Below are positions 26,680-36,395 of a stretch of 64,000 nucleotides of DNA, one piece after another. The stretch lies in contig JACCWJ010000002.1 in assembly GCA_013697705.1 (NCBI GenBank), positions 62,001 through 126,000 on the forward strand, written 5' to 3'. A program made the position numbers and the translations under genes. The DNA is from Gammaproteobacteria bacterium. Lineage in GTDB: Bacteria; Pseudomonadota; Gammaproteobacteria; UBA6002. Numbering within the stretch: position 1 is the first letter of the stretch; every line of letters begins with the position of its first letter. The notes under the pieces were generated by a model. It was not told where the DNA came from, did no database searches, and saw only the letters and a program-made list of their open reading frames with translations.

Positions 26680-27939
26680 CTATATTTGCTCTTCGGCTTC
26701 TTCTAACAATTGAATATCTTCCTCTTTGGTCAGGTCAACTTTTTCAATTTTGATGAATCGACTGGTGAGCTTCTTAGAGGATTTATGTACTTCTTCTACG
26801 TCTTGGTGGGCCATATGAATATGTTTTGCTAAATTATCTATTCTTTTTTGGAAACGCTCGAAGTCCCTGCCTAGTTGCACTAAATGCTCCTGAATAATAT
26901 GTACTTGCTTACGGGTTGCAGCATCTTTTAAGACGGCGCGTGCAGTGTTGAGGACGGCGATTAACGTTGTAGGTGACACTAGCCATACGCGTAAGGTATG
27001 AGCAAAATCTATGACCTCAGGTAGTCGAGAATGAATTTCAGAAAAAATAGCTTCTGCGGGAATAAACATGACGGCGCCATCCGAGGTTTCGCCTTCGATA
27101 ATATATTTGTCACTAATATCTTGAATATGTTTGCGGATATCAACGCGAAATTGTTGTTCAGCAATTTTACGATCTTGTGCAGGTAAGTTAATGTCTGTAT
27201 AGCGACGATAGCTTTCCAGCGGAAATTTAGCATCAATCACAATATTGCCGGTGGGCTCAGGTAAAAATAAAATAGCATCGGCGCGTTTATCATTAGAGAG
27301 GGTATATTGCAATTGATAGCTTTGTTCTGGGAGTACATTTTTAATTAAATGATTTAATTGTACCTCGCCAAAAGCGCCCCGAGAGCGTTTGTCTGATAAA
27401 ACCTCTTGTAAGCTGACAACATTCAAAGAAAGTTCGGTGATTTTTTTTTGCGCCTCATCGATTAACGCGAGTCTCTTAATAATATCGGTAAATGTAGCGT
27501 TAGTCTTTTCAAAACCATCCGCTAAACGTTTATCCACCTGCAAACTAATTTCTTTCAATCGTTGGTCGGTATCAGCGGTAAGTTTTTCCATTTTTTGAGT
27601 GATGCTTTCGCCGTGTTTATTCAGTGTCTCCGTAATTTGTAACCGAATATCACCCATGCCTTGCTGTAAACTTTCCTGTAATGTTTTTAGAGTATTGAGT
27701 TGATGCAGGTCAAATTGAGTACGTGTGTCCGATTGCTCTTTTTTCTGTTGCGTGACAAGTTGAATAAGCTGATCTCTGAGGTCCTTAAGGGTTTTATCGC
27801 GTTCATCTAAGCGTATGAGCAGTTGATCTATCCAGATTTGGTTATTGCCGATTTTTTTACTCAGGCGGCTAAAACAAAAGAGTAGGAGACTTACATTTAA
27901 CATGCATAAGATTATGAATAGAATTGATATGATATTCAT
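26680..27939 (-). CDS. rmuC: DNA recombination protein RmuC homologue
   Basis: This 419-residue protein has an N-terminal membrane helix ('IISILFIILCMLNVSLLLFC'), a long coiled coil (about residues 30-190) and the C-terminal RmuC nuclease-like domain. That domain includes 'RSRGAFGEVQLNHLIKNVLP', 'ADAILFLPEPTGNIVIDAKF' and 'SDGAVMFIPAEAIFSEIH'. The acidic and lysine residues in 'NIVIDAKFPLE' match the restriction-endonuclease-like fold of this family. RmuC limits recombination at inverted repeats. It is divergent from the yjbQ-like gene, with only 41 bp between them. Confidence 0.93.
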   Translation of the reverse strand: MNIISILFIILCMLNVSLLLFCFSRLSKKIGNNQIWIDQLLIRLDERDKTLKDLRDQLIQLVTQQKKEQSDTRTQFDLHQLNTLKTLQESLQQGMGDIRLQITETLNKHGESITQKMEKLTADTDQRLKEISLQVDKRLADGFEKTNATFTDIIKRLALIDEAQKKITELSLNVVSLQEVLSDKRSRGAFGEVQLNHLIKNVLPEQSYQLQYTLSNDKRADAILFLPEPTGNIVIDAKFPLESYRRYTDINLPAQDRKIAEQQFRVDIRKHIQDISDKYIIEGETSDGAVMFIPAEAIFSEIHSRLPEVIDFAHTLRVWLVSPTTLIAVLNTARAVLKDAATRKQVHIIQEHLVQLGRDFERFQKRIDNLAKHIHMAHQDVEEVHKSSKKLTSRFIKIEKVDLTKEEDIQLLEEAEEQI

Positions 27940-27980
27940 TATTGCTCCACTTGATTAATGAGTTCGTAAGAGGGGAAAAC

Positions 27981-28397
27981 ATGGTGAGACAATACCATAT
28001 AACGGTCAATACCTCAGGCAAAAGCTTCAACGAGATAACACATATAGTAACAGATTTTGTCGCCAAAGCCGGAGTCAGCACAGGCATTTGCTCATTATAT
28101 ATGCAGCATACCAGCGCTTCCCTTGTATTATGCGAAAATGCAGACGAAGACGTCAAAAAAGATTTGGAAAATTTTTTTCAAAAGCTCGTACCTGAGGATA
28201 TCCATCAATATCATCATAAAGCGGAAGGAAAAGATGATATGCCGGCGCATATTCGTACTGTGTTAACCAAGTGTGATCTTACTCTACCTATCGTGAAAGG
28301 TGAGTTAGGTTTGGGGACATGGCAAGGAATTTATATCTGGGAGCACAGGAATTCTGCATTTGAACGCCGTGTTGTCGTGACCATTATCGGAGAATGA
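27981..28397 (+). CDS. YjbQ/UPF0047 family protein
   Basis: This is a 138-residue protein of the YjbQ family, which has secondary thiamine-phosphate synthase activity in some members. The family signature is clear: 'GICSLYMQHTSASLVLCENAD' in the first half and 'LGTWQGIYIWEHRN' near the end, with the conserved His residues in 'MQHTS', 'HHKAEGKDDMPAHIR' and 'WEHR'. ATG 27981 is chosen because AGAGGGGA lies just upstream. The frame could extend to a TTG at 27942, which has no ribosome-binding site and would abut the divergent rmuC start. Confidence 0.9.
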   Translation: MVRQYHITVNTSGKSFNEITHIVTDFVAKAGVSTGICSLYMQHTSASLVLCENADEDVKKDLENFFQKLVPEDIHQYHHKAEGKDDMPAHIRTVLTKCDLTLPIVKGELGLGTWQGIYIWEHRNSAFERRVVVTIIGE

Positions 28398-28485
28398 GAT
28401 GCACTTTTACCGAAGCTACTGATATTCTCTTCAGTATCATTATTTCTTATAATCTTGAGTAAACATCATCACCACAGGATCAGTC

Positions 28486-30738
28486 ATGAATATCATTGAA
28501 AAAATTGCCAACGGCCTGTCACTGAAAGTCAATCAAGTCTCAGCTGCAGTCGACTTACTTGATGAAGGGGCCACCGTACCCTTTATTTCTCGATATCGTA
28601 AAGAAGCCACGCAGAATCTTTCAGATACTGACCTGCGAAATGTCGTGGAGCAATTAACGTACCTGCGCGAATTAAAAGATCGGCAGGAAACGATCTTGAA
28701 AAGTATTGCTGAACAAGAGAAATTGACTCCTGAGCTAGAAAAATTAATTCTTGCGGCAGATAATAAGGCGCGATTAGAAGATCTGTATCTACCTTTTAAA
28801 CCAAAGCGTCGGACCAAGGCTCAAATAGCCAGAGAAGCTGGCTTAGAGCCGCTGGCAATGCAATTGTGGGAAACACCTGATTTATTACCTACTGAAATAG
28901 CCAGCCAATATATTAATGAAGAAAAAGAGGTCAAAGACAGTGATGCGGCTCTTGAAGGGGCACGCCAAATATTAATGGAAGTATGGGCTGAAAATCCTGA
29001 ATTGACCCAATTATTACGCGAGTTCATATGGGAAAATGGCATCATTACGAGCGTTGTTAGTGAAGGCAAGGAAGAAGAAGGCCAAAAATTTTCTGATTAC
29101 TTTGAATATAAAGAGGCAATTAAGCAAATTCCGTCACATCGGGCATTAGCTGTATTTCGGGGCAGGAAGGAGAAAATTCTGAAAGTTTCATTAGACATCC
29201 CAGAAACAAAAAAAAATCTTCCAGAAGAAACAATCGCCTCCTACTTCAACATTAAACATGAGCAACGCCCGGCAGATGCCTGGTTACTCGAAACTGTCCA
29301 TTGGACATGGCAAATAAAACTCTTTACGCGTTTAGAATTGGATTTACTTAATCGTTTGCGTGAAAGCGCGGAGTTACAAGCAATTCATGTATTTGCGAAT
29401 AATCTGAAAGATCTTTTGATGGCATCCCCCGCGGGCGCCAAGGTGACCATGGGGTTAGATCCTGGCTTTCGCACTGGGGTTAAACTTGCCATTATTGATA
29501 GTACTGGCAAATTACTTGCCTATAAAACAATCTTTCCACATCCACCAAAAAAGGATTGGGACGCTTCACTGGTGACATTGGCCAATCTTTGTCGCGACTA
29601 TAAAGTTCAATTATTGAGTATTGGTAACGGCACCGCCTCACGAGAAACGGACAAACTCGCTAGTGATCTTATTAAAGCCAACAAAGATCTAGACCTCACA
29701 AAAATTGTTGTGTCTGAAGCGGGGGCCTCTGTCTATTCTGCCTCTAAAACAGGAGCAGAGGAATTTCCAGATTTAGACGTTACTTATCGCGGAGCGGTCT
29801 CTATTGCAAGAAGGTTACAAGATCCTTTGGCTGAATTAGTAAAGATAGATCCTAAATCTATTGGTGTGGGTCAGTATCAACATGACGTGAGTCAAACACA
29901 GTTAGCCAGAAATTTAGATGCCGTGGTGGAGGATTGTGTTAACGCTGTTGGTGTAGATGTTAATACGGCTTCTATTCCACTCTTGGGGCGTGTTTCGGGT
30001 TTAAATGAAGCGATCGCAAATCAAATTGTGCAATATCGCGACACTCATGGAGCATTTACTTCTCGAGAATTTCTCAAAAAAGTGCCACGGTTAGGCGACA
30101 AAACCTTTGAACAAGCCGCAGGGTTTTTGCGAATTATGAATGGCGAAAATCCCTTGGATGCTTCGGCTGTCCATCCCGAGGCCTATCCTGTCGTACAAAA
30201 TATATTGCATAAAATGAATGCTACGATTAACGGCATCATGGGGAATACCTCGCTGTTAAAAGCATTGAATGCCTCTGAATATACCAATGATCAATTTGGT
30301 CTACCCACGGTGGTGGATATTATTAAAGAATTGGAAAAACCGGGTAGAGATCCCCGCCCCGAATTCAAGATGGCCATTTTTAAAGAGGGCGTAGAAAAAA
30401 TCAGTGATCTGAAAGTGGGTATGGAATTACAAGGTGTGATTACTAATGTAACTCACTTTGGTGCATTTGTTGATATTGGTGTACATCAAGATGGATTGGT
30501 TCATAAATCGCAATTAGCCAACCGTTTTATCAATGATCCACGAGAAATTGTTCGAGTAGGGGATATTGTTGAAGTTACCGTGGTAGAGGTTGATGCATCG
30601 CGGAAGCGAATTAGTTTAACCATGGTCAAAATTAAAAATGAGGTTAAAGAGCCCAAAAAGAAGAAAATGGTAGACGTAACCAGGGATAACGATTCATTAC
30701 TTGCCTTAGCGCTTGGAAAAGCATTACGGGGAGATTAG
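28486..30738 (+). CDS. tex: Tex-family RNA-binding transcription accessory protein
   Basis: This 750-residue protein is close to the usual Tex length (about 770). It has the N-terminal helical region ('[17 protein letters not shown]'), a YqgF/RNase H-like domain ('[19 protein letters not shown]'), tandem helix-hairpin-helix motifs (about residues 480-560, '[20 protein letters not shown]'), and a C-terminal S1 RNA-binding domain ('[20 protein letters not shown]', about 645-715). Tex is a conserved nucleic-acid-binding factor acting in transcription. It is a stand-alone gene ahead of mmsAB. Confidence 0.95.
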   Translation: MNIIEKIANGLSLKVNQVSAAVDLLDEGATVPFISRYRKEATQNLSDTDLRNVVEQLTYLRELKDRQETILKSIAEQEKLTPELEKLILAADNKARLEDLYLPFKPKRRTKAQIAREAGLEPLAMQLWETPDLLPTEIASQYINEEKEVKDSDAALEGARQILMEVWAENPELTQLLREFIWENGIITSVVSEGKEEEGQKFSDYFEYKEAIKQIPSHRALAVFRGRKEKILKVSLDIPETKKNLPEETIASYFNIKHEQRPADAWLLETVHWTWQIKLFTRLELDLLNRLRESAELQAIHVFANNLKDLLMASPAGAKVTMGLDPGFRTGVKLAIIDSTGKLLAYKTIFPHPPKKDWDASLVTLANLCRDYKVQLLSIGNGTASRETDKLASDLIKANKDLDLTKIVVSEAGASVYSASKTGAEEFPDLDVTYRGAVSIARRLQDPLAELVKIDPKSIGVGQYQHDVSQTQLARNLDAVVEDCVNAVGVDVNTASIPLLGRVSGLNEAIANQIVQYRDTHGAFTSREFLKKVPRLGDKTFEQAAGFLRIMNGENPLDASAVHPEAYPVVQNILHKMNATINGIMGNTSLLKALNASEYTNDQFGLPTVVDIIKELEKPGRDPRPEFKMAIFKEGVEKISDLKVGMELQGVITNVTHFGAFVDIGVHQDGLVHKSQLANRFINDPREIVRVGDIVEVTVVEVDASRKRISLTMVKIKNEVKEPKKKKMVDVTRDNDSLLALALGKALRGD

Positions 30739-30793
30739 CCGGTTTATCTCATCAAGTGCTAAAATAAAAAGGATATGACAAGGAGGATTTATT

Positions 30794-32284
30794 TTGGGGT
30801 ATAAAGTAGAACATTTTATAAAGGGTAAACGCACGCATGACAAGGAAGATCAGCCCCACGCATTATTGAACCCAGCAACCAATGAACATCAAGGCGAAGT
30901 GTATTATGCTTCGCCTAATTCGATTGAGTTAGCACTTGCCTCGGCAAAAGAAGCTTTTGCAACGTGGTCTCAAACTACCCTCGCTAAGCGATCACAAATC
31001 CTTTTTAAATATAAAACGCTCATTGAACAAAATCAAAATGAACTTGCTGCTTTAATCACACAAGAACACGGTAAAACGTTGGCAGATTCGATTGGATCGA
31101 TTCAACGCGGTCTTTCCGTTGTGGAATATGCGTGTGGTATCGCAAGTCATTTGAAAGGAGATTTTGCAATTGATGCTAGCACCGGCATCGATTGTTACTC
31201 TTTACGCCAACCTCTCGGCGTTTGTGTTGGGATTACGCCTTTCAATTTTCCGGCAATGATACCGCTTTGGATGTTTCCCTTATCGATTGCATGCGGCAAT
31301 ACCTTTATTTTAAAGCCTTCCGAAAAAGATCCTTCCTGTGGATTGCGTTTAGCAGAATTAATGCATGAAGCAGGCCTACCTGATGGTGTTTTAAATGTTC
31401 TCCAGGGAGGCAGGGAAGTGGTGGATGCCTTACTTCACCATCCCGATATTAAAGCAGTTAGTTTCGTCGGGTCTTCTCCCATTGCAGAATACGTTTATAA
31501 AACGGCAACGTCACACCATAAACGTGTCCAAGCTTTTGGAGGAGCTAAAAACCATTGTATCGTCATGCCTGATGCAGATTTACAGGACAGTGTGAATTCC
31601 ATTATGGGAGCGGCCTATGGTTCTGCTGGAGAACGCTGCATGGCTATCTCAGTTGTCTTAGCCGTGGGCGATGAAGTCGCAGATGCATTAATTACTCGCC
31701 TAAAAGAAAAAATATCACATCTATCTATCGGCCCTGGCACCAGTGATGTTGATATAGGTCCATTAGTGACTCAAGAACATTTACAAAAAGTAACGTCATA
31801 CATTGACCTAGGGATAGAAGAGGGCGCAGAACTGGTAGTTGATGGACGTGATACCCACAAAAATCAATCTGGCAATTTTTTAGGGGCAAGTTTGTTTGAT
31901 CGTGTTCAACCTTCCATGCGGATTTATCAGGAGGAGATCTTTGGTCCCGTGTTATCCGTAGTCCGGGTGCCTGATTTTTCTACTGCCATTGAATTAACCA
32001 ATAGTCACCAATTTGGTAATGGCACTGCAATTTTTACTCGCGACCCTAATGTGGCGCGAACATTTGCAAAAGAGGCGCAAGTTGGCATGATTGGCATTAA
32101 TATCCCCATTCCAGTGCCGGTGGCTCAATTTAGTTTTGGGGGATGGAAACGCTCATTGTTTGGGGACCTTCATATGCATGGACAAGAAGGTATTCAATTT
32201 TATACAAAATTGAAAACGATAACCTCCAAATGGCCAATCTCTAAAAGTGGAATTGCTGAATACAAAATGCCGACCTTAGATTAG
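30794..32284 (+). CDS. mmsA: Methylmalonate-semialdehyde dehydrogenase (CoA-acylating)
   Basis: This 496-residue aldehyde dehydrogenase converts methylmalonate semialdehyde to propionyl-CoA in valine breakdown. It has the MmsA-type active site with the catalytic Cys in 'GSAGERCMAISVVLAVG', the NAD-binding 'GVCVGITPFNFPAMIPLWMF', and 'IPVPVAQFSFGGWKRSLFGD' near the end. The start is TTG at 30794. AGGAGG lies 7 bp upstream and no ATG is near. mmsB follows after 9 bp, so the two form a valine-catabolic operon. Confidence 0.93.
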   Translation: MGYKVEHFIKGKRTHDKEDQPHALLNPATNEHQGEVYYASPNSIELALASAKEAFATWSQTTLAKRSQILFKYKTLIEQNQNELAALITQEHGKTLADSIGSIQRGLSVVEYACGIASHLKGDFAIDASTGIDCYSLRQPLGVCVGITPFNFPAMIPLWMFPLSIACGNTFILKPSEKDPSCGLRLAELMHEAGLPDGVLNVLQGGREVVDALLHHPDIKAVSFVGSSPIAEYVYKTATSHHKRVQAFGGAKNHCIVMPDADLQDSVNSIMGAAYGSAGERCMAISVVLAVGDEVADALITRLKEKISHLSIGPGTSDVDIGPLVTQEHLQKVTSYIDLGIEEGAELVVDGRDTHKNQSGNFLGASLFDRVQPSMRIYQEEIFGPVLSVVRVPDFSTAIELTNSHQFGNGTAIFTRDPNVARTFAKEAQVGMIGINIPIPVPVAQFSFGGWKRSLFGDLHMHGQEGIQFYTKLKTITSKWPISKSGIAEYKMPTLD

Positions 32285-32293
32285 GAAAGAACG

Positions 32294-33187
32294 ATGGCGA
32301 ATATTGGATTTATTGGATTGGGGCATATGGGAACACCCATGGTAGAAAATCTGTTGCAACATAAGCACACGGTGCGAGTGTTTGATCTTTCAGAGGAAGC
32401 AATGGCGAAGGCTGCTGCGTTGGGTGCATTACCGATGGGTTCCATTAAAGAATTGGTTTCTAACTCAACAATAATATTCACCATGTTACAAACTGGCGAA
32501 CAAGTTGAGCAAGTAGCGCTGGGCGAAGAGGGCATTTTAACTATTTTGTCTAAAGAGGGGCTTTATATTGATTCCTCTTCTATCGATGTAGTGACCAGTC
32601 GAAAAATCCACGCGCTAGCAAAACAAAAAAAAATCGCGATGATTGATGCGCCTGTTTCAGGAGGAGTAGCAGGAGCCAAAGCCGCTACGTTAACATTCAT
32701 GGTTGGGGGTGAAGAAGAAAATTTTTTACGTGCTCAAAGTTACTTAAATTGTTTAGGTAAAAAAATTATTTACGCTGGCCCTGCCGGGAATGGTCAAGCT
32801 GCAAAAATTTGTAATAATATGATCTTAGGTATTTCAATGATTGCCGTATCAGAAGGTTTTTTATTAGCAAAAAAACTCGGGCTCGATCCTAAAAAATTTT
32901 TTGATATTGCATCGAATGCATCTAGCCAATGTTGGTCAATGTCTCAGTATTGCCCTATGCCAGGCGTGTTAGATAATGTGCCTTCGAGTAATGAATTTAC
33001 GCCGGGTTTTACCGCTTCCATGATGTTGAAAGATTTGAAATTGAGTCAAGAAGCGGCACAATATGCGGATGCGAGTACGCCCTTGGGTGCTGAGGCAACC
33101 GCATTGTATTCTTTGTTTGTAGAAGAAGGCGGTGCAAGCACAGATTTTTCAGGCATTATAAAAATGCTCGCTGGGGGTGAGGTGTAA
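32294..33187 (+). CDS. mmsB: 3-hydroxyisobutyrate dehydrogenase
   Basis: This 297-residue enzyme oxidises 3-hydroxyisobutyrate to methylmalonate semialdehyde, the step before MmsA. The N-terminal Rossmann motif is 'IGFIGLGHMGTPMVENLL'. The substrate-binding block is 'MIDAPVSGGVAGAKAATLTF', and the catalytic Lys lies in 'GNGQAAKICNNMILG'. It is the second gene of the mmsAB pair. A solo arm of the dispersed palindromic repeat follows its stop. Confidence 0.93.
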   Translation: MANIGFIGLGHMGTPMVENLLQHKHTVRVFDLSEEAMAKAAALGALPMGSIKELVSNSTIIFTMLQTGEQVEQVALGEEGILTILSKEGLYIDSSSIDVVTSRKIHALAKQKKIAMIDAPVSGGVAGAKAATLTFMVGGEEENFLRAQSYLNCLGKKIIYAGPAGNGQAAKICNNMILGISMIAVSEGFLLAKKLGLDPKKFFDIASNASSQCWSMSQYCPMPGVLDNVPSSNEFTPGFTASMMLKDLKLSQEAAQYADASTPLGAEATALYSLFVEEGGASTDFSGIIKMLAGGEV

Positions 33188-33208
33188 TTTTTCCCTCGAT
33201 ACAGGGAA

Positions 33209-33240
33209 CCCGGATTTCGCTGCGCTTCATCCAGGCTACA
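33209..33240 (+). repeat. Solo arm of the dispersed palindromic repeat
   Basis: The 32 bp starting CCCGGATTTCGCTGCGC and ending GGCTACA match one arm of the palindromes at 24252, 26576 and 39922. No complementary second arm is present. It lies between the convergent mmsB and CGL genes. Confidence 0.65.
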
Positions 33241-33278
33241 TGAGATTAGTTTTTCGCATCGAGAAAATGGAAACGCGG

Positions 33279-34445
33279 TTACATTTGTGCAAAGGCGTGT
33301 GAAAGATCTTTTTTCAAATCTTCGACTGATTCAATTCCAACAGATAGGCGAACAAAACTATCTTTGATACCGAGTATTTCTCGTTTATCTTTAGGTATAG
33401 AGGCGTGAGTCATGATCGCTGGGTGTTCAATTAAACTTTCTACTCCTCCTAAACTTTCGGCCAGCGCAAAAAGTTCACAGTGCTCTAAAAACGTAACAGT
33501 TTGTTTTAGATCTGCCTTTAATACTATTGAAATCATTCCGCCATACATTTCCATTTGGCGGGTAGCAAGTGAGTGTTGAGGATGAGAAGGAAGACCAGGG
33601 TAATACACTTTTTCAACTTTTGGATGTTGCGCTAACCAGCTTGCTAGTTCTAATGCATTTGAACAATGACGCTCCATCCTAATTGCCAGTGTTTTTAATC
33701 CTCTGAGCGCCAAAAAACTATCAAATGGACCTGCGATAGCGCCCACTGCATTTTGCAAATAAGCCAATTTTTCGGGCAGGTTAGGGTGGTCATTTACTAC
33801 AATCACTCCGCCTACGATATCGGAATGCCCGTTCAAATATTTCGTTGCAGAATGCATTACAATATCAAAACCAAGTTCTAGTGGCCGTTGCAGGAGAGGG
33901 GTTGCAAAAGTATTGTCTGCCACTGAAATCAAATCATGTTTTTTTGCAATCTTCACAATTTCAGTAAGATCAATTAGCTTTAACATTGGATTAGTCGGCG
34001 TTTCTACCCAAATTAGTTTAGTCTCAGGAAGTATGGCCTGCTCTACCAGTTCTGGGTTGGTAAAATCGACAAAGGTAAACTTAATTCCCGCAGAATTTTT
34101 TTTGACGTTTTCAAATAGTCGATAGGTGCCCCCGTATAAATCATCACATGCTACAACGTGGTCCCCAGGAGATAACAACTCCATAATAGTTGCAACAGCG
34201 GCCATTCCGGATGCAAACGCTAAACCCAACGTTCCTGACTCTAAACTGGCTATGCAACGTTCATAAGCCAAGCGAGTAGGGTTCTTCGTTCTTGAATATT
34301 CAAAACCCTTATGTTTGCCAGGACTTTCTTGAACGTAAGTGGATGTTGCATAAATAGGTGTCATCACCGCACCCGTAGAAGGATCTGGTTGTTGACCTGC
34401 ATGTATGACACGAGTGGCTATGTCTAGATCTGAATCATTTTTCAC
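33279..34445 (-). CDS. Cystathionine gamma-lyase/synthase (Cys/Met metabolism PLP enzyme)
   Basis: This PLP enzyme is of the MetB/MetC/CGL family. From the GTG start at 34445 it has 388 residues, the family norm. That start is chosen because GGAGA lies 9 bp upstream and just after the CBS stop. The frame also opens at 34490, but that would overlap the CBS gene by 28 bp. The PLP lysine is K202 in 'MHSATKYLNGHSDIVGG', and 'YSRTKNPTRLAYERCIASLE' is the phosphate-binding N-terminal signature. Directly downstream of a cystathionine beta-synthase-like gene, it most likely works as the gamma-lyase (cystathionine to cysteine) in reverse transsulfuration. Gamma-synthase activity is the alternative. 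Confidence 0.88.
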   Translation of the reverse strand: MKNDSDLDIATRVIHAGQQPDPSTGAVMTPIYATSTYVQESPGKHKGFEYSRTKNPTRLAYERCIASLESGTLGLAFASGMAAVATIMELLSPGDHVVACDDLYGGTYRLFENVKKNSAGIKFTFVDFTNPELVEQAILPETKLIWVETPTNPMLKLIDLTEIVKIAKKHDLISVADNTFATPLLQRPLELGFDIVMHSATKYLNGHSDIVGGVIVVNDHPNLPEKLAYLQNAVGAIAGPFDSFLALRGLKTLAIRMERHCSNALELASWLAQHPKVEKVYYPGLPSHPQHSLATRQMEMYGGMISIVLKADLKQTVTFLEHCELFALAESLGGVESLIEHPAIMTHASIPKDKREILGIKDSFVRLSVGIESVEDLKKDLSHAFAQM

Positions 34446-34462
34446 GTGTTTCCGTCTCCGCT

Positions 34463-35410
34463 TTAAGCAAAATTGTTTTCCTGCAACCATTTGTCATCGA
34501 CAAACTTGGTCAGATAATTTCGAATTGAATCAGGTAAAATAACTAAGCATTTTTGGCCTGGTTTAAGATTTTTTGCCGCTTGCAGCGCTGCCCACACCGC
34601 CGTTCCGGAGGAGCCACCGACCAGTAATCCTTCTTCTTTAATAAGGCGCCTAGCGATGGTAAAAGAATTTTTATCATTCACTTTGACGTATTCATCCACT
34701 AAATCATTTTCAAGCACATCGGGGAAGAAATCGTAACCAATTCCCTCAACCATGTACGACTTCACTTCTGTGCCACCCCCTAATATAGATCCAAAGGGAT
34801 CAGCGCCCACTACTTTAAGATGCGGCATAGTTTGCTTGAGCCGACGGGCAAGACCGGTGATTGTTCCGCCTGTTCCCACGCCAGCCACTAACATGTCAAA
34901 GTCACCTAAATCATCGATTATTTCTTGTGCAGTAAACTTAAAGTGGGCTTCAGGATTTGCTGGATTAGCATATTGATCCAAAATATACGCTTTGGGAATT
35001 TCATCTCGTAATCGCTTTGCTAAAGAAATATGGCTATCTGGCGCATCGGAAGCAACTTCGGTAGGCGTTCGATAAATTTTTGCGCCCAGCGCTTCTAGAA
35101 CAACTTGTTTTTCATGACTCATTTTTTCAGGCATGGTAATGATTACGTTATAACCTTTTACAGCTCCGGCGAGTGCTATTCCAATACCCGTATTTCCCGA
35201 GGTAGGTTCAATCAATGTGTCTCCTGGACGAATTTTCCCCGCCTTTTCAGCTTGCTCTACCATGTAATAGCCAATTCGATCTTTAACCGAGCCACCTGGG
35301 TTTAAAAATTCGCATTTTACATACAAATCACAATCCAGTTCTTTTCCAACGCGATGAAGAGGTAAAATCGGTGTCTTACCGATGGCTTGCAGAATATTAT
35401 CAATAATCAT
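34463..35410 (-). CDS. Cystathionine beta-synthase-like PLP enzyme
   Basis: This 315-residue fold-type II PLP enzyme has its PLP lysine at K43 in 'FLNPGGSVKDRIGYYM', the phosphate cup 'EPTSGNTGIGIALAG', and 'VAGVGTGGTITGLARRLK'. The segment 'MPEKMSHEKQVVLEALGAKI' followed by 'RTPTEVASDAPDSHI' is the pattern of cystathionine beta-synthases rather than O-acetylserine sulfhydrylases. It lacks the regulatory CBS-domain pair of the animal enzyme. It is first in an operon with the gamma-lyase, which fits homocysteine-to-cysteine conversion. Confidence 0.87.
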   Translation of the reverse strand: MIIDNILQAIGKTPILPLHRVGKELDCDLYVKCEFLNPGGSVKDRIGYYMVEQAEKAGKIRPGDTLIEPTSGNTGIGIALAGAVKGYNVIITMPEKMSHEKQVVLEALGAKIYRTPTEVASDAPDSHISLAKRLRDEIPKAYILDQYANPANPEAHFKFTAQEIIDDLGDFDMLVAGVGTGGTITGLARRLKQTMPHLKVVGADPFGSILGGGTEVKSYMVEGIGYDFFPDVLENDLVDEYVKVNDKNSFTIARRLIKEEGLLVGGSSGTAVWAALQAAKNLKPGQKCLVILPDSIRNYLTKFVDDKWLQENNFA

Positions 35411-35538
35411 GTAGACTCCTGTAAAAAGAGGGATCCTAATTTAAATAAGAAAAGGGGGTATTATAGGTTACCTATAGAAGGCTGTCATCTGAGGATAATG
35501 AATCGTGTGGAATTATTATAAACTCAAGACCGGTGATG

Positions 35539-36060
35539 TTAGGCGGCCTTTTCCTGTTTAGCGAGCATTTCTTCATATTTTTTATGCATCTGTTCCGGCA
35601 TCCCAGCCCCTTCATTTTTCGTATATTCAGTGGAGCCCACCTTATCGTAGAGAACATTTTTGCAATCAATCAGTCGATTAATAATGGGACCTCGATTGTT
35701 CATAAAATAGGCGTCATGCCAAAGGCGCACTGTTTCTCCCTTACTGCCAATGAGTAAATTGTCTTTATTATCCAATGTTATTTGCTCAACTTCGGGATAG
35801 TAAATATAGGTGAGTACTTTTTCGATATCTAATTTCAAAATTTTATTAGTGTCATTAAGGTAACGAATAAATCCTTCTAATAGATCCGTCATTTCCTTCA
35901 CCTTACTGACCTCATCTATATTGTTCTTTTCGATACGCGCCAATTGCCGAGAAATATAATTTATTATTTTCTTTTGAGGAGGGTAGAGCCCATAGCGAGG
36001 CTTGGTATGCTTAGTATTAATAGCTTTCACAAGTTCGTTTATTTTATAAGGTGTGAGCAT
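35539..36060 (-). CDS. Hypothetical protein, 173 residues
   Basis: I do not recognise this protein. It is soluble, charged and mostly helical by appearance, with no signal peptide. Its middle has 'VEQITLDNKDNLLIGSKGET' and 'RLWHDAYFMNNRGPIINRL'. Its C-terminus is lysine- and glutamate-rich ('HKKYEEMLAKQEKAA'). The ATG at 36060 has GGAGAC about 7 bp upstream, so it is likely expressed. It lies at the edge of an accessory patch with the F-box gene. Upstream there is one TTAA half-site with N11-TATAGT spacing (36123-36143) but no second half-site. Confidence 0.7.
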   Translation of the reverse strand: MLTPYKINELVKAINTKHTKPRYGLYPPQKKIINYISRQLARIEKNNIDEVSKVKEMTDLLEGFIRYLNDTNKILKLDIEKVLTYIYYPEVEQITLDNKDNLLIGSKGETVRLWHDAYFMNNRGPIINRLIDCKNVLYDKVGSTEYTKNEGAGMPEQMHKKYEEMLAKQEKAA

Positions 36061-36395
36061 GGCATGTCTCCTGTTTGATTAATGCCAAAGAATTAATACT
36101 GGAGCTGCGCAAATACACTTAAACTATAGTCTAAATTTATTAAACAATGCGGGGTAATTAGTTAAAATTGGCAATTAATGACCCTTGGCTACCGGGATTT
36201 ACCCACTTGGCCGTCGTAGTATTTATTAGCAGTATCCAGCAGAATTGACCGTCGTACCGCGATTTACGCGCGAGTATCCATGAAAGTAGGCGTTATAAAC
36301 AAAAAACGATATACTCTATACGTTTTTTCAAAAAATCAAAGTGGATCTCAGTTGTACGTAAGTTACAATTTTCTGAAATTGCAAAGGAGAAAAAA
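36061..36395. other. Divergent intergenic region upstream of the F-box gene
   Basis: The 335 bp contain no gene. A short repeated pair of TACCGGGATTTACCC-like and TACCGCGATTTACGC-like segments, each next to a CCGTCGTA, lies around 36188-36275 and may be a decayed repeat. TATACT at 36310-36315 is a plausible -10 for the F-box gene, with no good -35 and no PmrA-like box. AAAGGAGA at 36383-36390 is its ribosome-binding site. Confidence 0.5.

Noticed and set aside
36123-36143. TTAA-N11-TATAGT upstream of the 173-residue hypothetical gene, as a fourth PmrA-like promoter
   Set aside because: The first half-site, 11 bp further upstream, is absent (CCCC). A single TTAA plus a -10 is common in AT-rich DNA.
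36290-36320. PmrA-like element for the F-box gene
   Set aside because: TATACT is present, but the positions where TTAA half-sites should lie read ATAA and AAGT.
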